A stretch of 64,000 nucleotides of DNA from Acanthosepion esculentum (taxonomy: Eukaryota; Mollusca; Cephalopoda; Sepiida; Sepiidae), in assembly GCA_964036315.1 (NCBI GenBank), contig OZ038517.1:23573162-23637161 (forward strand). The letters run 5' to 3'. The notes beneath the pieces were generated by a model, which was not told the origin of the DNA, searched no databases, and saw only the letters and a program-made list of their open reading frames with translations. Both the position numbers and the translations under genes were made by a program. This document shows, piece after piece, positions 52,061-63,841 of this stretch; positions within the stretch are counted from its first letter, which is position 1; every line of letters begins with the position of its first letter.

Positions 52061-52910
52061 TATTTAGTTTCATTAAATACTCCACTCTTTACTCTGCTTT
52101 TGATCAAATCAGTCTTTTTCTTTCTTCATATTGTTTCATCAAATATCTTCCTTCCTTGCTATTCAGTTGAGCAGATGAAATTCTTTCTTTCTCTATCTGA
52201 ATATTCAGTTAATCAGATAAAATCTTATCACCACATTGTTCTATAAGTGCACTGTAACCTTACTTTTCAGGTGATTCGATCAAAGACTTTTTACATCTAT
52301 TACTACTATTCTCTGAAATGTTAGTTTTCTATTCAGTTGATTAAAACAAAGCCTTTTTCCTTCACCATATTACACTCTTAAATATTATATAACCTTCTAT
52401 TCAGTTGATCAGAACAAAGTCTTTTTCTTTAGCCATATTACATTCTTAGATGTTATATAACATTTTATTCAGTTGAACAGATTAAAACCTTTTTCTATTG
52501 CCATATTAATCTCTCAAATGTTATATTGCCTTCTATTCAGTTGATCAGATGAAAGTCTGTTAGAGTAAAATGTGGATACAGTTGTCTTCCTTCCTAAGGA
52601 AATCTTTAAAAAAAAGGGATAATTTTATACTTTATTTATTTTTTCTGTTGTATATTCAGTTGGTAAATAAACACGTTATGTTATAGATCTCTCCTTTCCT
52701 ATATACTTTTTGCGTTATAATATGTTGACTTATGACTGTAACCCAACAAGTTGCAGGTACAACTCAATAAAGCCTTTTTCTTTAGCCATATTACTTTCTT
52801 AAATCTTATATAGTCTCCTATTCAGCTGATCAGACTGGAGCTGTTTCCTTTGCCGCATTAATCTTTCGAATGTTATATAGTCTCCTATTCAGCTGATGAG
52901 ATCAAATTTT
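52061..52910. repeat. Degenerate 60-70-bp tandem repeat
   Basis: About 10 diverged units carry 'TATTCAGTTGATCAGA..AAA.TCTTTTTC' followed by 'CCATATTA..TTCT.AAATGTTATAT'. A single-copy-like segment at 52560-52750 interrupts it. Confidence 0.75.
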
Positions 52911-52914
52911 TTTT

Positions 52915-53470
52915 TTTTTATGTGAGGCATCCATTGGTCTCGAGAAACCTTGGATCTGTGCCCAAAGAGTTATGTTTCAGTTGCTGATGGCAGTGCAGTG
53001 TATATTATGGCTGTACAGACTCACATGGGTGTGGCAGTCTCAATTGCAATGAATGCATGTGAAGATGTTCTCTGCTGATGTCACTTTGTTGTTTTCTTTC
53101 CATCAAGCATGATTCTCACCAGTGATATCCTTTGTTTCTCCTCTCATTGCTCCAGCCCTTGGAGCAAATTGCATCTCCAGCATCAGTGATCATGGGTGAC
53201 ATCTTCCCACCTCTTGATGCAAATGTCCCTTTTGTAGACATCTTTGAAGAGAAGATGAGGTCGCTCTCATGCCTTCTTGCCGGTGGCCATTTCCCATACA
53301 GAAGGACCTTCGGAATCCTCCCATCTGGCATACAGTGTATATGTCCAAGCCAGTGGATCCAGCACTGCCGGAGAAGGACATATAGGCTGGGTAATTGGGC
53401 ACCGGTGAGAACTATAGCATTGATGCCCAGAATGCGTCTCAGACAAAATGCATCTTATTCATATTGTTTC
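52915..53470 (-). mobile_element. LINE C-terminal region, minus strand
   Basis: The minus strand reads 'MPDGRIPKVLLYGKWPPARR' preceded by 'HWLGHIH', the G-H-(V/I)-x-R-M-x-D-x-R-I-P-K-x-L-L-Y-G block. 'ITDAGDAICSKGWSNERR' and an eroded finger-like region follow. Frames on the opposite strand (142 codons at 53132-53560) are antisense shadows. Confidence 0.75.
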
Positions 53471-54418
53471 ATTAAATGCACATTTTTTTATTATCTGGTT
53501 AATCGGATCAAAATTTTTTCTTGTTTTAGATATGAATCTGCAGATGTAGATTTTACCTAAATTTAAATGGCATGGAGAATGAAATATGCAAACCAAATTG
53601 AAGTTCTGGTTGAGGTCATTAAAGCTGTAAGAATTTTTCCAGGTTGCTTGTGTGTGTTTGTGTGTGTGCTCAGCAGTCTATAGAGTGGCATGAACAAACC
53701 CAAGGCTTGAAATAACTTTTTAACAGCTTTTATTCATGGTTGAAAAAAGAGTGTAAAATAGTGGTATCTTGTGGGAAAAAAAAGTTGGGTTTCTCAGTTG
53801 TTATGGACCAATTGCTGCAACACAGAATTTAAAAAAAAAAGATAAAAAAAACAATTTGTTGTCAAATAATCTGGCCAAAGTATATCACTACATAGTGGAC
53901 AGATTCTCAGACACATGGATGAGGAGAAGCAACCAACAGTAACAAACAACAAATGCCAATATATAACTTAAGATTTAATTATAACAAGATAATACATGAA
54001 AACATTAATGCAAAGTAGTGTGTGGAAAGATGTTTGCTATACATTTCTGTGTGGAAAGATGTATGCATTATATATCTGATATAAAAATCAAAGCACACTC
54101 AACTTTAGTTATTTGCCTGAAATAAAATAGGGTTTTGTCTTTTCCCTTTTCTCTCTCGATCTCATTCGTTTTATATTTCTCCTTTGTTCTTTTTACTTCC
54201 ACTTTAGCTCATTTTGCCCGTGCAGTGATATCTTTTGATATATCATTCTTTCTTCACTGTTATGAGTTTTGACCCCAAGAGTTGGTTGTTTACTCTCTTC
54301 TTCACATATTCAATGATGTAGAATTCATAATTCAGGTAGAAGGATTTGGTGCTGTATAAGTTATAGCCTGTGTCCAATTGAGTGGGTCACACATGTCTGT
54401 CTTAAGTGATTATCACAC
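53471..54418. other. No gene recognised
   Basis: Intergenic AT-rich sequence with short TGTG and A-runs. Confidence 0.5.
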
Positions 54419-54419
54419 T

Positions 54420-54740
54420 TACGGTGGAGTAATGGATACCGGCTCAGATTGAGGAATTGGGGAGCTGAGTTCGAATTCAAATCGAATCCATTACATTCAC
54501 TTATGTGCTAGGAAAGGTATGAATCCTCTACTTCTCCTGCCCAGCAGCTATAGGTAAATAGCAGGACAGACCAGGTTCTATAGCCTTGGATGGCAACTGG
54601 ACTACCGTAGAAAGAAATGGAAACCTACTGCAGGAAAAAAATCTGCCTCATCAGTCATGTAGCGAAAGATACATGATAGCATAAGCATGTATCATGCATG
54701 GCACATAACTGATGATGAATTCAACCGTGCATTTGATATA
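54420..54740 (+). mobile_element. tRNA-derived SINE, complete single-copy form
   Basis: The head reads CGGTGGAGTAATGGATACCG (A-box region), 'GGGGAGCTGAGTTCGAATTC' (B box), one 77-bp-type segment (complement of 'GGATTCATACCTTTCC.AG'), 'TAAATAGCAGGACAGACCAG' and 'TGGCAACTGGACTACCGTAG'. The tail 'ATGCATGGCACATAACTGATGATGA' matches the LINE 3' end at 34560-34590. This suggests mobilisation by that LINE. Confidence 0.85.
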
Positions 54741-55098
54741 TGTTGCATAGTGTTGAGTTGAGTTGAGTTGAATTAGAACTCATCTTCATTGTGCAAGATG
54801 TTACTTGCTTAAGATCCATGTTTCAACTAATTTCTTCCAGTGTTTTCCTACTCAACGTTTTGTACTTGATCACATGATTCTGCATGTATATGAGAAGACA
54901 TTTTTAAATCTTGCTTGGATCTGTTACTAAGGTCATCAGCCTGTCTGACCGAATTGTTCTTGTAGTCAGTGACTACTATGACAGATTAAAAGGGAGAGGG
55001 TGAGTGAATGTACTATGTTATAGAGCGGTTGAAAGAGAGATGGTTTGCTCAATGTAAAGTTTGTGTGGTTAGAGGTTTTAACTGCGCAAGGATGTAAC
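54741..55098. other. No gene recognised
   Basis: Contains a GAGTT run (GTTGAGTTGAGTTGAGTTGAA near 54754) and nothing else assignable. Confidence 0.5.
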
Positions 55099-55112
55099 AC
55101 AGTTAACAGAGT

Positions 55113-55556
55113 CTGTCTATATTTCTGAGATGAGGTATTATGTACAGTATTTACATTAGTCGGACTATTGTCCTCATCTTTGTCGCCATATTTGTCACAA
55201 TGTTTCGGCCGTTGTACGCTCCGGCCTTCTTCAGGTGGTTGGAATTTCGAACCGAACCCTTTATTTCAATCACTGGGGTAGACTGTTCTAGTTCCACGAG
55301 CCATGTTTGATGGATGTCAGTTATCAGTTATCTCCTGCTAATTTTCCCTCTGAAAGTTCTCCTCTGCCTGAACCGGCCACTGCCTGAACCGGGTATTGAA
55401 CTCACACTCTTTGGATCTGTCACTGGATCTAACCAATGCCTTTATCCACTGTGCCATGTGTCTACCTGAAGAAGGCCGGAGCGTACAACGGCCGAAACGT
55501 TGTGACAAATATGGTGACAAAGATGAGGACAATAGTCCGACTAATGTAAATACTGT
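55113..55556. mobile_element. Inverted-dimer SINE (copy 3), 14-bp target duplication
   Basis: Flanked by ACAGTTAACAGAGT at 55099-55112 and 55557-55570. The left arm (minus) is long and includes the tRNA-like head up to about 55461. The right arm (plus) is only the terminal 95 bp from ACCTGAAGAAGGCCGGAGCG onward. Thus it has terminal inverted repeats of about 95 bp although its parts are SINE-like. 'GAACCGGCCACTGCCTGAACCGG' is a small internal duplication. Confidence 0.82.
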
Positions 55557-55570
55557 ACAGTTAACAGAGT

Positions 55571-56030
55571 TCTTCCGTCAAGTAAATGTTTTGTAGAGAG
55601 AGATTTCTCTGCTTGTTCCCATGAGGAATGAAAAATCTCATGTAAAACTGCCAGGACAGGGAACATGTCTTCTGCAGCAAGGGTTTTGGGTAGTCCTTCA
55701 AGCTGAACCTTGAAGGTAGTAGCCACTGAAGAAAAAGAGTGGAAAAGAGACTGAAGAGGAGTCAGTCATCATTTTTATGATTTCTGGTTGTGCTGATTAC
55801 TTCCGTTGCTGTTACTGCTGAATTGAGCAAAGTAAGGAAGCCCCCTCATGCCACAACAGCCAACAAGTGAGATAATTCTTATAAAGCCTTTCCCTAACAT
55901 TTTAGTATGGTAGGCCATATCAGAAGCTATTTCCTGCTACTCTTGTAATGTTCCCCAGTACAACCTGTTGTTCATTAATTGGAGATGGGATGAGCACTTC
56001 AGGACATAGGCGCACTCATTGAACCCTAGA
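55571..56030. other. No gene recognised
   Basis: Open frame 55541-55726 (minus) lacks motif support. Confidence 0.5.
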
Positions 56031-56034
56031 ATTT

Positions 56035-56690
56035 CCTTTACATTTATTATGTGTATATTGCCATGCCTCCCTGAAAAAGATAATGGAGTGGTTTCCTCTT
56101 ACCATTTCTACAGTTTAGAATTCAGAGTTTTCTGATTCAGTCCATGGTATTCTCAGCATTCTTCTGTAGAACCACATTTCTGTTGTTTTAAGTCTCCTCT
56201 TCATCTGTGATGAGATTGTCCGGCATTTACTGCTATATAGCAAGACTGATATTGCATAATGGTTTAATATTCTTTTCTTTGTTTCTAACAAAATTTTTCC
56301 ATTTCTTAATACTTTGCTTAGCTTTTGGAAGGCATTTTTTGCTATCCTAATGCAACTTCAGATTTCAGTATCACACTTTCTGTTGTCTGTTAAAACAATT
56401 CTCAGATATTTAAATCTTTGTACTCGCTTGATTTTGGTGTCTCCAATTTGTAATTGTTGTCTGTCCCTTTTGCTGACAACCATCTTGCAATTCATGTTTA
56501 GTCCTTTCTTCTCACTTTACTACCTTTCGTAGTTTCCTTCCTATGTCTACCATCCTATCAACACTGTGTCATCTGCAAATCTTATGTTAAGATTGTGGCT
56601 GTCAATAATGAATCCTGAGAGGACTTCTAATTCTCTTAGATTCACCTCACTGAGTAGGTTGATGTTATTATTCTGTGCTAATAGGAATAT
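56035..56690 (-). mobile_element. LINE reverse transcriptase and C-terminal part, minus strand
   Basis: From right to left the minus strand reads 'NLNIRFADDTVLIGW' with the reverse transcriptase catalytic Ala-Asp-Asp at about 56578. Then, with stops and shifts, come 'NCKMVVSKRDRQQLQIGDTK', 'RFKYLRIVLTDNRKCDTEI', 'IAKNAFQKLSKVLRN' and 'MKRRLKTTEMWFYRRMLRIP'. This is the most complete copy of the LINE family whose 3' ends litter the window, and it links the FADD core to the 'LLYGSECWTI' block. Confidence 0.8.
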
Positions 56691-57235
56691 ATACTTGCAA
56701 AACAAGGTGGATAAAATAAGTAGATTTTTATTGTACAAAACCAGTACAATAAGAATAAAGTTAACAGTTATGCACAAGGTCATCACAAGTCAATCCAGTA
56801 GTGAGTGCTGCTAGAAGGTCTGTAGTTCTCACGTAAGTTTGAGTCATACTCAACAGATCCCAGCTAGTGTCTGTAGTCTGTTGACTTACAGATACTTATA
56901 GATAGTTACTACCTATAGTGTAGTCACTCGTGGGGGTGACAGGTTATTCCGTAGGCTTGGCCAAAAATATTCCCCATTCGAACGCATATAAATGGGTTCA
57001 GGGTCAGTCTACCTCCCCGAATAAGACACTGCCCTTCGGCAGAGCCTCGTCCGGGTTCCTCTCTACCCAAAGGCAGAGAATTCGACTGTTTAGCCAAAAA
57101 AAGATTTCGGCTAGTCTCTGTAGTCTGTTGACTTACAGATACTTATAGGTAGTTACTACCTATAGTGTAGTCACTCAAGGTGGTGACAGGTTATTCCATT
57201 ACATCAGTTAAATAATTGGGTGAGAAGATTTTTTG
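56691..57235. mobile_element. Insertion splitting the LINE, with 88-bp direct repeats
   Basis: 'CTCTGTAGTCTGTTGACTTA..ATAGTGTAGTCACTC..GGTGACAGGTTATTCC' occurs at 56863-56950 and 57109-57196. The spacer is GC-richer and holds GCATATAAATGGG (TATA-like, 56988). The repeats interrupt reverse transcriptase motifs on both sides. It may be a short LTR-type or tandemly duplicated element; the family is unknown. Confidence 0.5.
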
Positions 57236-57440
57236 AATATTTTCTGAATTCATTTTTCATCTGTATTTAGGCGGTTTGCTTCCATATAGGTGATGGATTA
57301 TTCCAGTATCTTTCCCAAATATGTAAAAGTTACTTAGCAGTTCCAATAGTTCTTTGTGACATACTTTATCAAATGCTTTTTTTATAACCGATTCCCAAGA
57401 AGGTGTTTTCTCGCTCGTTACAATCTTAACCTGTTCAAGT
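57236..57440 (-). mobile_element. LINE reverse transcriptase fragment, minus strand
   Basis: Minus strand: 'KKAFDKVCHKELLELLSNFY' and 'GKDTGIIHHLYG', the A-F-D-x-V-x-H-x-x-L-L block that carries the first catalytic Asp of the reverse transcriptase. It belongs upstream of 56035-56690 in the same LINE copy. Confidence 0.75.
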
Positions 57441-57588
57441 TGAGGATTAACACTTATCTTCCCCACATATTGGCCTAAACCATGCCTCTTACATTAGACC
57501 CTCTACTATGAGTGGCTCCCGGGCCTTTCCTATGAAAAAAAAAGACAAAAAAAGCGTAATGCTCAGTTCTAATTTTCTATCAATAGTC

Positions 57589-57970
57589 CAGGGTTTCTCA
57601 ACCAGTTGATAATTTCCGCCTTGTGGAGAATTTCAAGGTTTCAATGGGAGAATTAAGGCCACATATTTGTAGATTCAAAATGTTAACTTTCTAACTCCCC
57701 AAGGCGGCAATGTTCATCGGTCCGCGCAACTGAGAGGTCATGCTGGGTTTTTTGTTCTGCAAACTCTTGTGTTTTTTTTTGGGCCACTGCAAAAATAATT
57801 CATGTAAATTTATACGTACTAATATGGAAAAGAATGAAGATTTCCAATAATATATGCATATTATTTGGAATGCACCTTCTGAGTCAGACAATCTTGGAAA
57901 GATTGGGGGAGAGAAATCCTGACTTATGGTGAAAGGGTGCATTGGACAAAAAATAGGTTGAGAACCACTG
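57589..57970. mobile_element. hAT-type MITE, 8-bp target duplication
   Basis: The ends are CAGGGTTTCTCAACCAG and GGTTGAGAACCACTG, flanked by CAATAGTC (57581-57588) and CAATAGGC (57971-57978). An 8-bp duplication and CAG..CTG ends are diagnostic of hAT elements. 382 bp, no coding capacity. Confidence 0.88.
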
Positions 57971-57978
57971 CAATAGGC

Positions 57979-58565
57979 GAATAAATTCAAAGGGAGATAA
58001 TATCTTTGTGATAATTTGCTAAATAACACTAACTCCAGACAGAGTAGCTTCCCTTAGATTTGGCGTTTTTTTGGGAGATGACCAAAGCAAAGGATATGTT
58101 TTCATTCCGATATCCAAAGCAATGGAAATAAAAAAGAAACAGTCCAATTGGACATTACATGTTTTTCATATGAAAAAAAGAAATGATGACATATTCTTTT
58201 TTGTACGTTAATCTAACATAAACTCTTTATTTTTTTTCTTCATATTTATTTTGTCTGCGTCTGCAATTTTTTATGGCAAAACTTTTAAAGAGATACAATT
58301 AGCACTACTATCACAATTGTTTTGTCCAGAATGACATATTCATCCGACTGGAAATAAAAGAATTATTTTCAGGGTCGATTTTTATTGTTACTAATAGCAA
58401 TGTTCTTTAAATATAAGTCTAACTTTTTCAATTGTTTCAAAAAATGTGTGGCATGAGTAGCCATGGTCAAATAATGCAAAATAAATAATACAACTGTCCG
58501 ACAAACAGAATTGACAATGTTGGGATAGTCCATACACCGTTGACACCCCCAAAATACTAAATGAA
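57979..58565. other. No gene recognised
   Basis: AT-rich sequence; open frames on the minus strand (58369-58768) have no family resemblance. Confidence 0.5.
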
Positions 58566-58569
58566 TCGT

Positions 58570-58800
58570 TCGTAGCAAGATTGGCAAATCGGGTCCGTTG
58601 ACACAGAGTCGACCAATCAGGTCGGTTGATACATGTTCCCGCCAAGGCGCGAACTTCGAAACGGAATGGAACGCGCTGTTTCTTGAAAACGAGCAGTTTG
58701 CACGAAGATCCGAACCGACAAACACACGTTTCGTCGATCTGCGAATGTCTCTCCAAATCTGTCTCCATGAAACTCAGCTAACCTGAATAAGCAAACTCAT
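58570..58800. promoter_or_regulatory. CpG-rich block with E2F-like sites
   Basis: The richest CpG cluster in the right third. TTCCCGCCAAGGCGCGAA at 58636-58653 holds two head-to-head E2F-type sites (TTCCCGCC and GGCGCGAA), and CCAATCAG (a CCAAT box) lies at 58614. Such a combination is typical of cell-cycle promoters, but no exon could be attached on either side. Chance or a transposon promoter is possible. Confidence 0.3.
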
Positions 58801-58914
58801 CGAAAGACACTTGAGCTAATATTATATAAAGTTGACTTCTTCCCGTTCAACTATCACCAAAGAAATATTGCCTCAAATCACTTAAAAAGATACGAATTAT
58901 CTTTTTCCTTTAAT

Positions 58915-59045
58915 TGCACACACATCTTTTACGAACAATTAACCTCAACTGAATCGACCTGATACGAACGAACTCTCACACACACACACACACAGATTCA
59001 GTACGAACATTCAACCTCAACTGAATCGACCTGATACGAACAAAC
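58915..59045. repeat. Short direct duplication around (CA)n
   Basis: 'CCTCAACTGAATCGACCTGA' followed by TACGAAC occurs at 58943 and 59012, separated by CACACACACACA. Confidence 0.85.
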
Positions 59046-59735
59046 TATTATAAATCACAAACTTGTATATAATATGTATATTAATTATTCAAGTTGTTTT
59101 CTCGTTCAGTAAATTGTGTTATTATTTGTTCTTGTTTTGGTGTTGCATAATTTTGAACGACTTCTCTTTTAAAAATTGTTTATGGGAAAAAGTAACACGC
59201 AAATTACCAGGCCTCATGATTAAACCCTGTGTATTCATTGATTATTACATAAATTCATTGACGATTCCACTACAACAAAGTTTTCAATAAGCAATAACAA
59301 GAAAAAGGAAAGAAAAGAACAGGGAAAAAAATAATATGAAACAAGCCAACAATATATGCAAGGCAAATCAACAGTAATATGACAAAATGTTCATAAACTA
59401 AGAAGTGACACACAAAAGCAAGTCTGGACAAGCAACCGTAGCATTCTGACTTCAAGACAAGACAGATCGGGACTAAGTCGAATGAAACTGATAACTGGTC
59501 TATTTTATTGGCTAAGAAAATATCCCAGCATGCACTTGTGTGCTTCTGCTCATAAAATGGAAGGGAGCAAGTATATTTCAGTCATTTCTAGTCAGATTGA
59601 AATCAACAAAATGCAAAATTAATTCATAACAAACTTAATAACATTTTTCAGTTTGAAGCCTAATGAAAAATAAGGCAAACTTTAAATTAGGACCAGACAA
59701 AAAAGAAAGAAAGAAAAAAAACATACAGTGTGAAG
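59046..59735. other. No gene recognised
   Basis: AT-rich; no supported feature. Confidence 0.5.
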
Positions 59736-59739
59736 AAAA

Positions 59740-59900
59740 GAATTGTTTGATGCCTACATCACTGACGACCCAGAGACATACCAACAAGAAATGATCAACA
59801 TTAAACGTACCCTTCAGAATAACAACTACCCAGCAAACATAATATCAGTATCTACAGGTGGGAACACAAAGGACAAGGGGGACGACCAAAAATTATTTCA
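59740..59900 (+). mobile_element. Possible Penelope-like reverse transcriptase scrap
   Basis: 'DDPETYQQEMINIKRTLQNN' followed by N-Y-P resembles the 'E...l...l..NgYP' segment of Penelope-like reverse transcriptases. It is short and unsupported by neighbours, so it could be chance. Confidence 0.3.
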
Positions 59901-59969
59901 TGGTCTGCCTACCTTATATTATAGTGGGTCATCAGTTATAGTGAAGTGTATGAGTGTTGAAACAGATTA

Positions 59970-62900
59970 GTTTGATTTGGCTTTGTTAGTTAGATATCCC
60001 ACCATAAGAGGGGTATAAAACAAGAAAATCAAATTGTAAATTTATATACATATAAATCAATTTAGGTCTTTACGAATAAAATTAATGTATTTTGGTTGAT
60101 ATAAGGTCGTCAAAATGTTCGTAGTAGTCCTTGCAAGAATTAGTTTATGTGTACGTAGACAGGAATGTATGTGTGGATGTATGTATGTATGTATGAGCAT
60201 TAGCGTAGGGTAGGAATGTCTTTGAAGTAATCACTCAGTCTTAAAATGTTCCGTTTGTTTATCAAACATAAAAGAGGTGAGGGAGAAAGGTAGAGATAAT
60301 AATAACGATCACTTGACATTTGTCACGGGACGTGTTAATACGCTCGTCTCCTTCTCTCTGGTGAAAGGCGAATTTGCCCGTCTTTTATTTTGTTTGTGGG
60401 GCTTGAAAAGGTCATTTGAGAATTCACTCCCGGATATGATTCAGGCCTTTTCATTGGACGATGAACAAACTTCGCGTTGGCTCATGAAAAGGTCTGTAAA
60501 AGAATTTGTTTCTGAGAATTGAAGATTATTTGAATTTTGTTTTTAAATGTTTCCTAGTTTTCTATTGGCCGAAAAACATTTCGCATCAAGGTGTGAAATT
60601 TTACGAGTTTTGTTTTGGATTCGCTTTTGTGTGTGTGTTAAGCAAAATTTGTAAATTTGAGTCTTTTAAATTTCTAACAAAATCAATGAGTCAGTGCTTA
60701 GCATTTGAATTTTTAAAATTTAGATCTTGTTTTCTTCACTACAAAACCACGTCTCTCCTTGGTCAGTTTATCCAAAAAAAAATAATTTTCCATTATCTTA
60801 AAATTGATCCTTCACAATTTTGGCGGATTTTAACTGCTGAGGTGAAAAAGATATACAAGTATAACAATTCTTTACACAAACTGCCTGCTCTTTATAAAAA
60901 TACATTTCTCTCAAAAGAATGTGTACTAAAAAAAACCTAGACGATTTAAACATTTATTCAAGGTTGACATTTTTAAAGTAGTAAAATAAAATTTTTATAT
61001 AATTGCTATATAAGACTATTTTAGTAAATAAAATTTACACATTCACTGCTACCTTGGATATTTGAACAATTACCTCTGAAGTAAAAAAAAAACTTGCTTC
61101 TATCAAAAGAAACTACTCACGTGACATTATTTCAAGGTGTGCATCCATACTTTCGTTAGAGACAATTTTAAATACAATTTTGGAATATTAAAAATCATTT
61201 TAAAAATAATTATGGTTGTCAGATTTTAATAAGCTTTCAAATTTATGATCTTTAAAAAGTAGAGAACATAATATATCATTTCCATAAGGTTGCAGAAAGA
61301 ACTTAATGTATAAATATATAACAACCTTTTGTAATATTGTGTATTTAAAATTGAAAAAAAAAGAAAATTAATGTAAAAATTCATTGTTCATCAAAAAAAA
61401 TTTTTCTTTCAGATAATAATTACCTTCGTATATATTATTCAGAAAAGCCATTAAAAACTTTCTTAATTAAATATTATCTTAGTTTTATTGGGTTTTTTAT
61501 TTTTACAATTGAGGTAAAAGTTTGGACAATTTCGGACATTATTTTAACAAAAAAATCGATGATTTAGATTTTTCAGAGTTTTGTGCATTTAATTAAAAAA
61601 AAAAATTCAGGTTGCAAATAAAATTTTTTTGAGTTTTCATAAAATTAAGTTCGAGGGGGGTAACAGATATAAAAAAAAATATTTATACCATGACTTTCAA
61701 AGAGACAAACATTTCTAAAATAAGTTCATTCATTTCTGAATAAGTTCTGAAGTTTTCATTAAAATCCAACAAGTAGTTAATTTTTACAAGAATTTCGAAA
61801 TTAATGTGTCTTTCAACTGACAAAAAAAAAAAACAACTAAAAAAAAACGCTAAAATGGCCAAAATTGGACATACCTATGTTAGAGTTACCATTTTTAGAA
61901 ATTGCTATGTAAGACTACTTAGGCTTTATTTTGATAAATAAAAATATATTTAATACATTTACTGTTCCCTTAGATATCTGAACCCTTTTACATAAATGTC
62001 ATGTGTGTTTTTAATAGAGTTACCATTAGAAATTGTTATATAAGAGTACTTAGGCTTTATTTTGATATTCATAAGTGTATGTAATTCATTTTAGCCAAAT
62101 GGGAGGTAATTCAAAATTTGTTAAATTATCCCTTGTAAATAATTCAACAATTTTGTTTTGAATTACCTGAAAATAATCTAACAGTTGTAAAAATATTAAA
62201 TAAAATAAATTTCTTTTAAGAATATTTCTGATGTGAAAATGTCTTTATTTAATAAAAGAATGCCTTTTGTCATCAGCAACTAGAAGAATTTCAAAATAGC
62301 ATTCAAAAATCTTTTCAAAAATAAATATTCATTGTACGTAGATTTTATTAAGAACCAACTCTAAACAGAAATTATTTTTTTTGAGTTTTATTGAATTATC
62401 TTTGTAAGTTTTCAGGATATAAATTTTCAAGGTTTTCTGATTTTATATTGCAAAAAAAGAACTTTATTCATATAATTTTTCTATGTGAAAGTATAAAAAA
62501 TATAAGTCATCACCCTCAGCGTGTATAACGCATGGCACATAACTGACTGAATAATATGCAGCTTTTCATGTAGACACAGGGGACATGGGTCATTTAAGGA
62601 ACAAATTCTTGTTTGTTTTCTTGATTTCTTTTAAATACCAAAAATATTTAGAGAGGGATGTTCGGTTATGGCATGCATTGTTGTTAAAAGAAGAAATATG
62701 TTGATACCACTTTTGTTTAAAATATCATTTTTAATATCAATTTGTAAGATTTTAAATCATTTTCTGGACATGAGTCTTTATTTTTTTTATTATATGACAA
62801 GAAATAGTTGTCTGCTTTTTCAAAGCTCGAATCACGTTTGAGACAACATCGCTGATTAATTAATAAATGCAAATATGGAAATTTGAATTTGAAGTTTGTG

Positions 62901-63028
62901 TGAGCTTATTTTTGCACAGATTTAAGATTTTAGTGATACTACTTAAATCTATTAATTTTTTTTACAATTTTTAATGGGGTTCTATAAGGTTTATTTGATA
63001 TATTCTTAATATATATGATAATCCAGTG
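59970..63028. other. AT-rich stretch without recognised gene
   Basis: The open frame 60506-60940 (144 codons, rich in Phe, Lys and Cys) has no recognisable domain. 60990-61070, 61880-61985 and 62020-62095 share 'AGAAATTG.TAT.TAAGA.TACTTAGGCTTTATTTTGATA', a diverged dispersed or tandem repeat. 62515-62550 ('ACGCATGGCACATAACTGA') is a short SINE-tail match. Confidence 0.5.
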
Positions 63029-63040
63029 GAATGTTAAATA

Positions 63041-63533
63041 TTTGTTTGTTTGTTTGTGGTTTTATGGCATATCAACCACTATGGGTTATTTAATGCCAGA
63101 TCCAGTATTTACTAGATATATCAAAAACGTATAGCTGGAAACATTATTGTTTCAAAAACGTATAGCTGGCAACATCATTGTTTCAAAAACGTGTAGTTGG
63201 CAACATCATTGTTACAAAAACGTATCCCTGGCAACATCATTGTTTAAATTTTTTTAATTTTTTTTTCTACTGATTGACACTAAGCCACCGCTTTCCATCA
63301 CATTTTAGGGGTAATGTGTTAGTATATTTAGTGTAGGGTTTGGGTAGGAAAGTTAATTGTAAGTTGTAGTTGTTTTCGGATGGGTTAGATCTGATGGGGC
63401 ATACCCAGGACACGGATGTAGTTTATCGTCACACCTTGGGATTTCACTATTTTCCCATAGCTGGGACCCTAACAGGTGCTACCACCCCGGGTCAGGGTGG
63501 ACCTGGGAACACCTGATCAGAGGCCTTGCTGTT
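63041..63533 (+). mobile_element. Family N SINE-like element, 12-bp target duplication
   Basis: Flanked by GAATGTTAAATA (63029-63040) and GGATGTTAAATA (63534-63545), one mismatch. The start is TTTGTTTGTTTGTGG, then the ATATCAACC..GGGTTATTTAATGCC hairpin and four core units of about 31 bp (CAAAAACGTATAGCTGG). The GATGTAGTTTATCGTCAC block sits before, not after, the GGGACCCTAACAGGTGC block. Block order therefore differs from 22115-22603. Confidence 0.8.
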
Positions 63534-63689
63534 GGATGTTAAATAAGAATTTAGATAAATTTTAACTTTGACATGGTTCCCATATTTTATAAATAATCTT
63601 GTAAATAAACATACCGATGGAGACTTGGTACTTAGTATACAATAGCGGTGTCAACATAAAAATTGTCCTTTTGAAACACTGTTTTTTTT

Positions 63690-63840
63690 CAGTCGATTTG
63701 TTTTGTGGCATATCAACCTCTATGGGTTATTTAATGCCAAAATCTAAAAATATTTGTACACAATTTTATGGCTTCAACTACAGATATTTTTACATAATTT
63801 TATGGGAAAACATATGTTTTTTAGATATTCATAGTATCGC
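63690..63840 (+). mobile_element. Family N head fragment
   Basis: 'TTGTTTTGTGGCATATCAACC' and 'TATGGGTTATTTAATGCC' with two weak core units; the remainder is absent. Confidence 0.6.
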
Positions 63841-63841
63841 T

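Noticed and set aside
53132..53560. 142-codon plus-strand frame
   Set aside because: Antisense to a LINE C-terminus that has clear motifs on the minus strand.
58369..58768. Minus-strand frames of 118 and 125 codons
   Set aside because: Overlapping frames over the same bases with no family resemblance. The GC-richer part explains the lack of stops.
60506..60940. 144-codon plus-strand frame rich in Phe, Cys and Lys
   Set aside because: No recognisable domain, no splice or promoter support, AT-rich composition. It is kept only as a remark in the stretch description.
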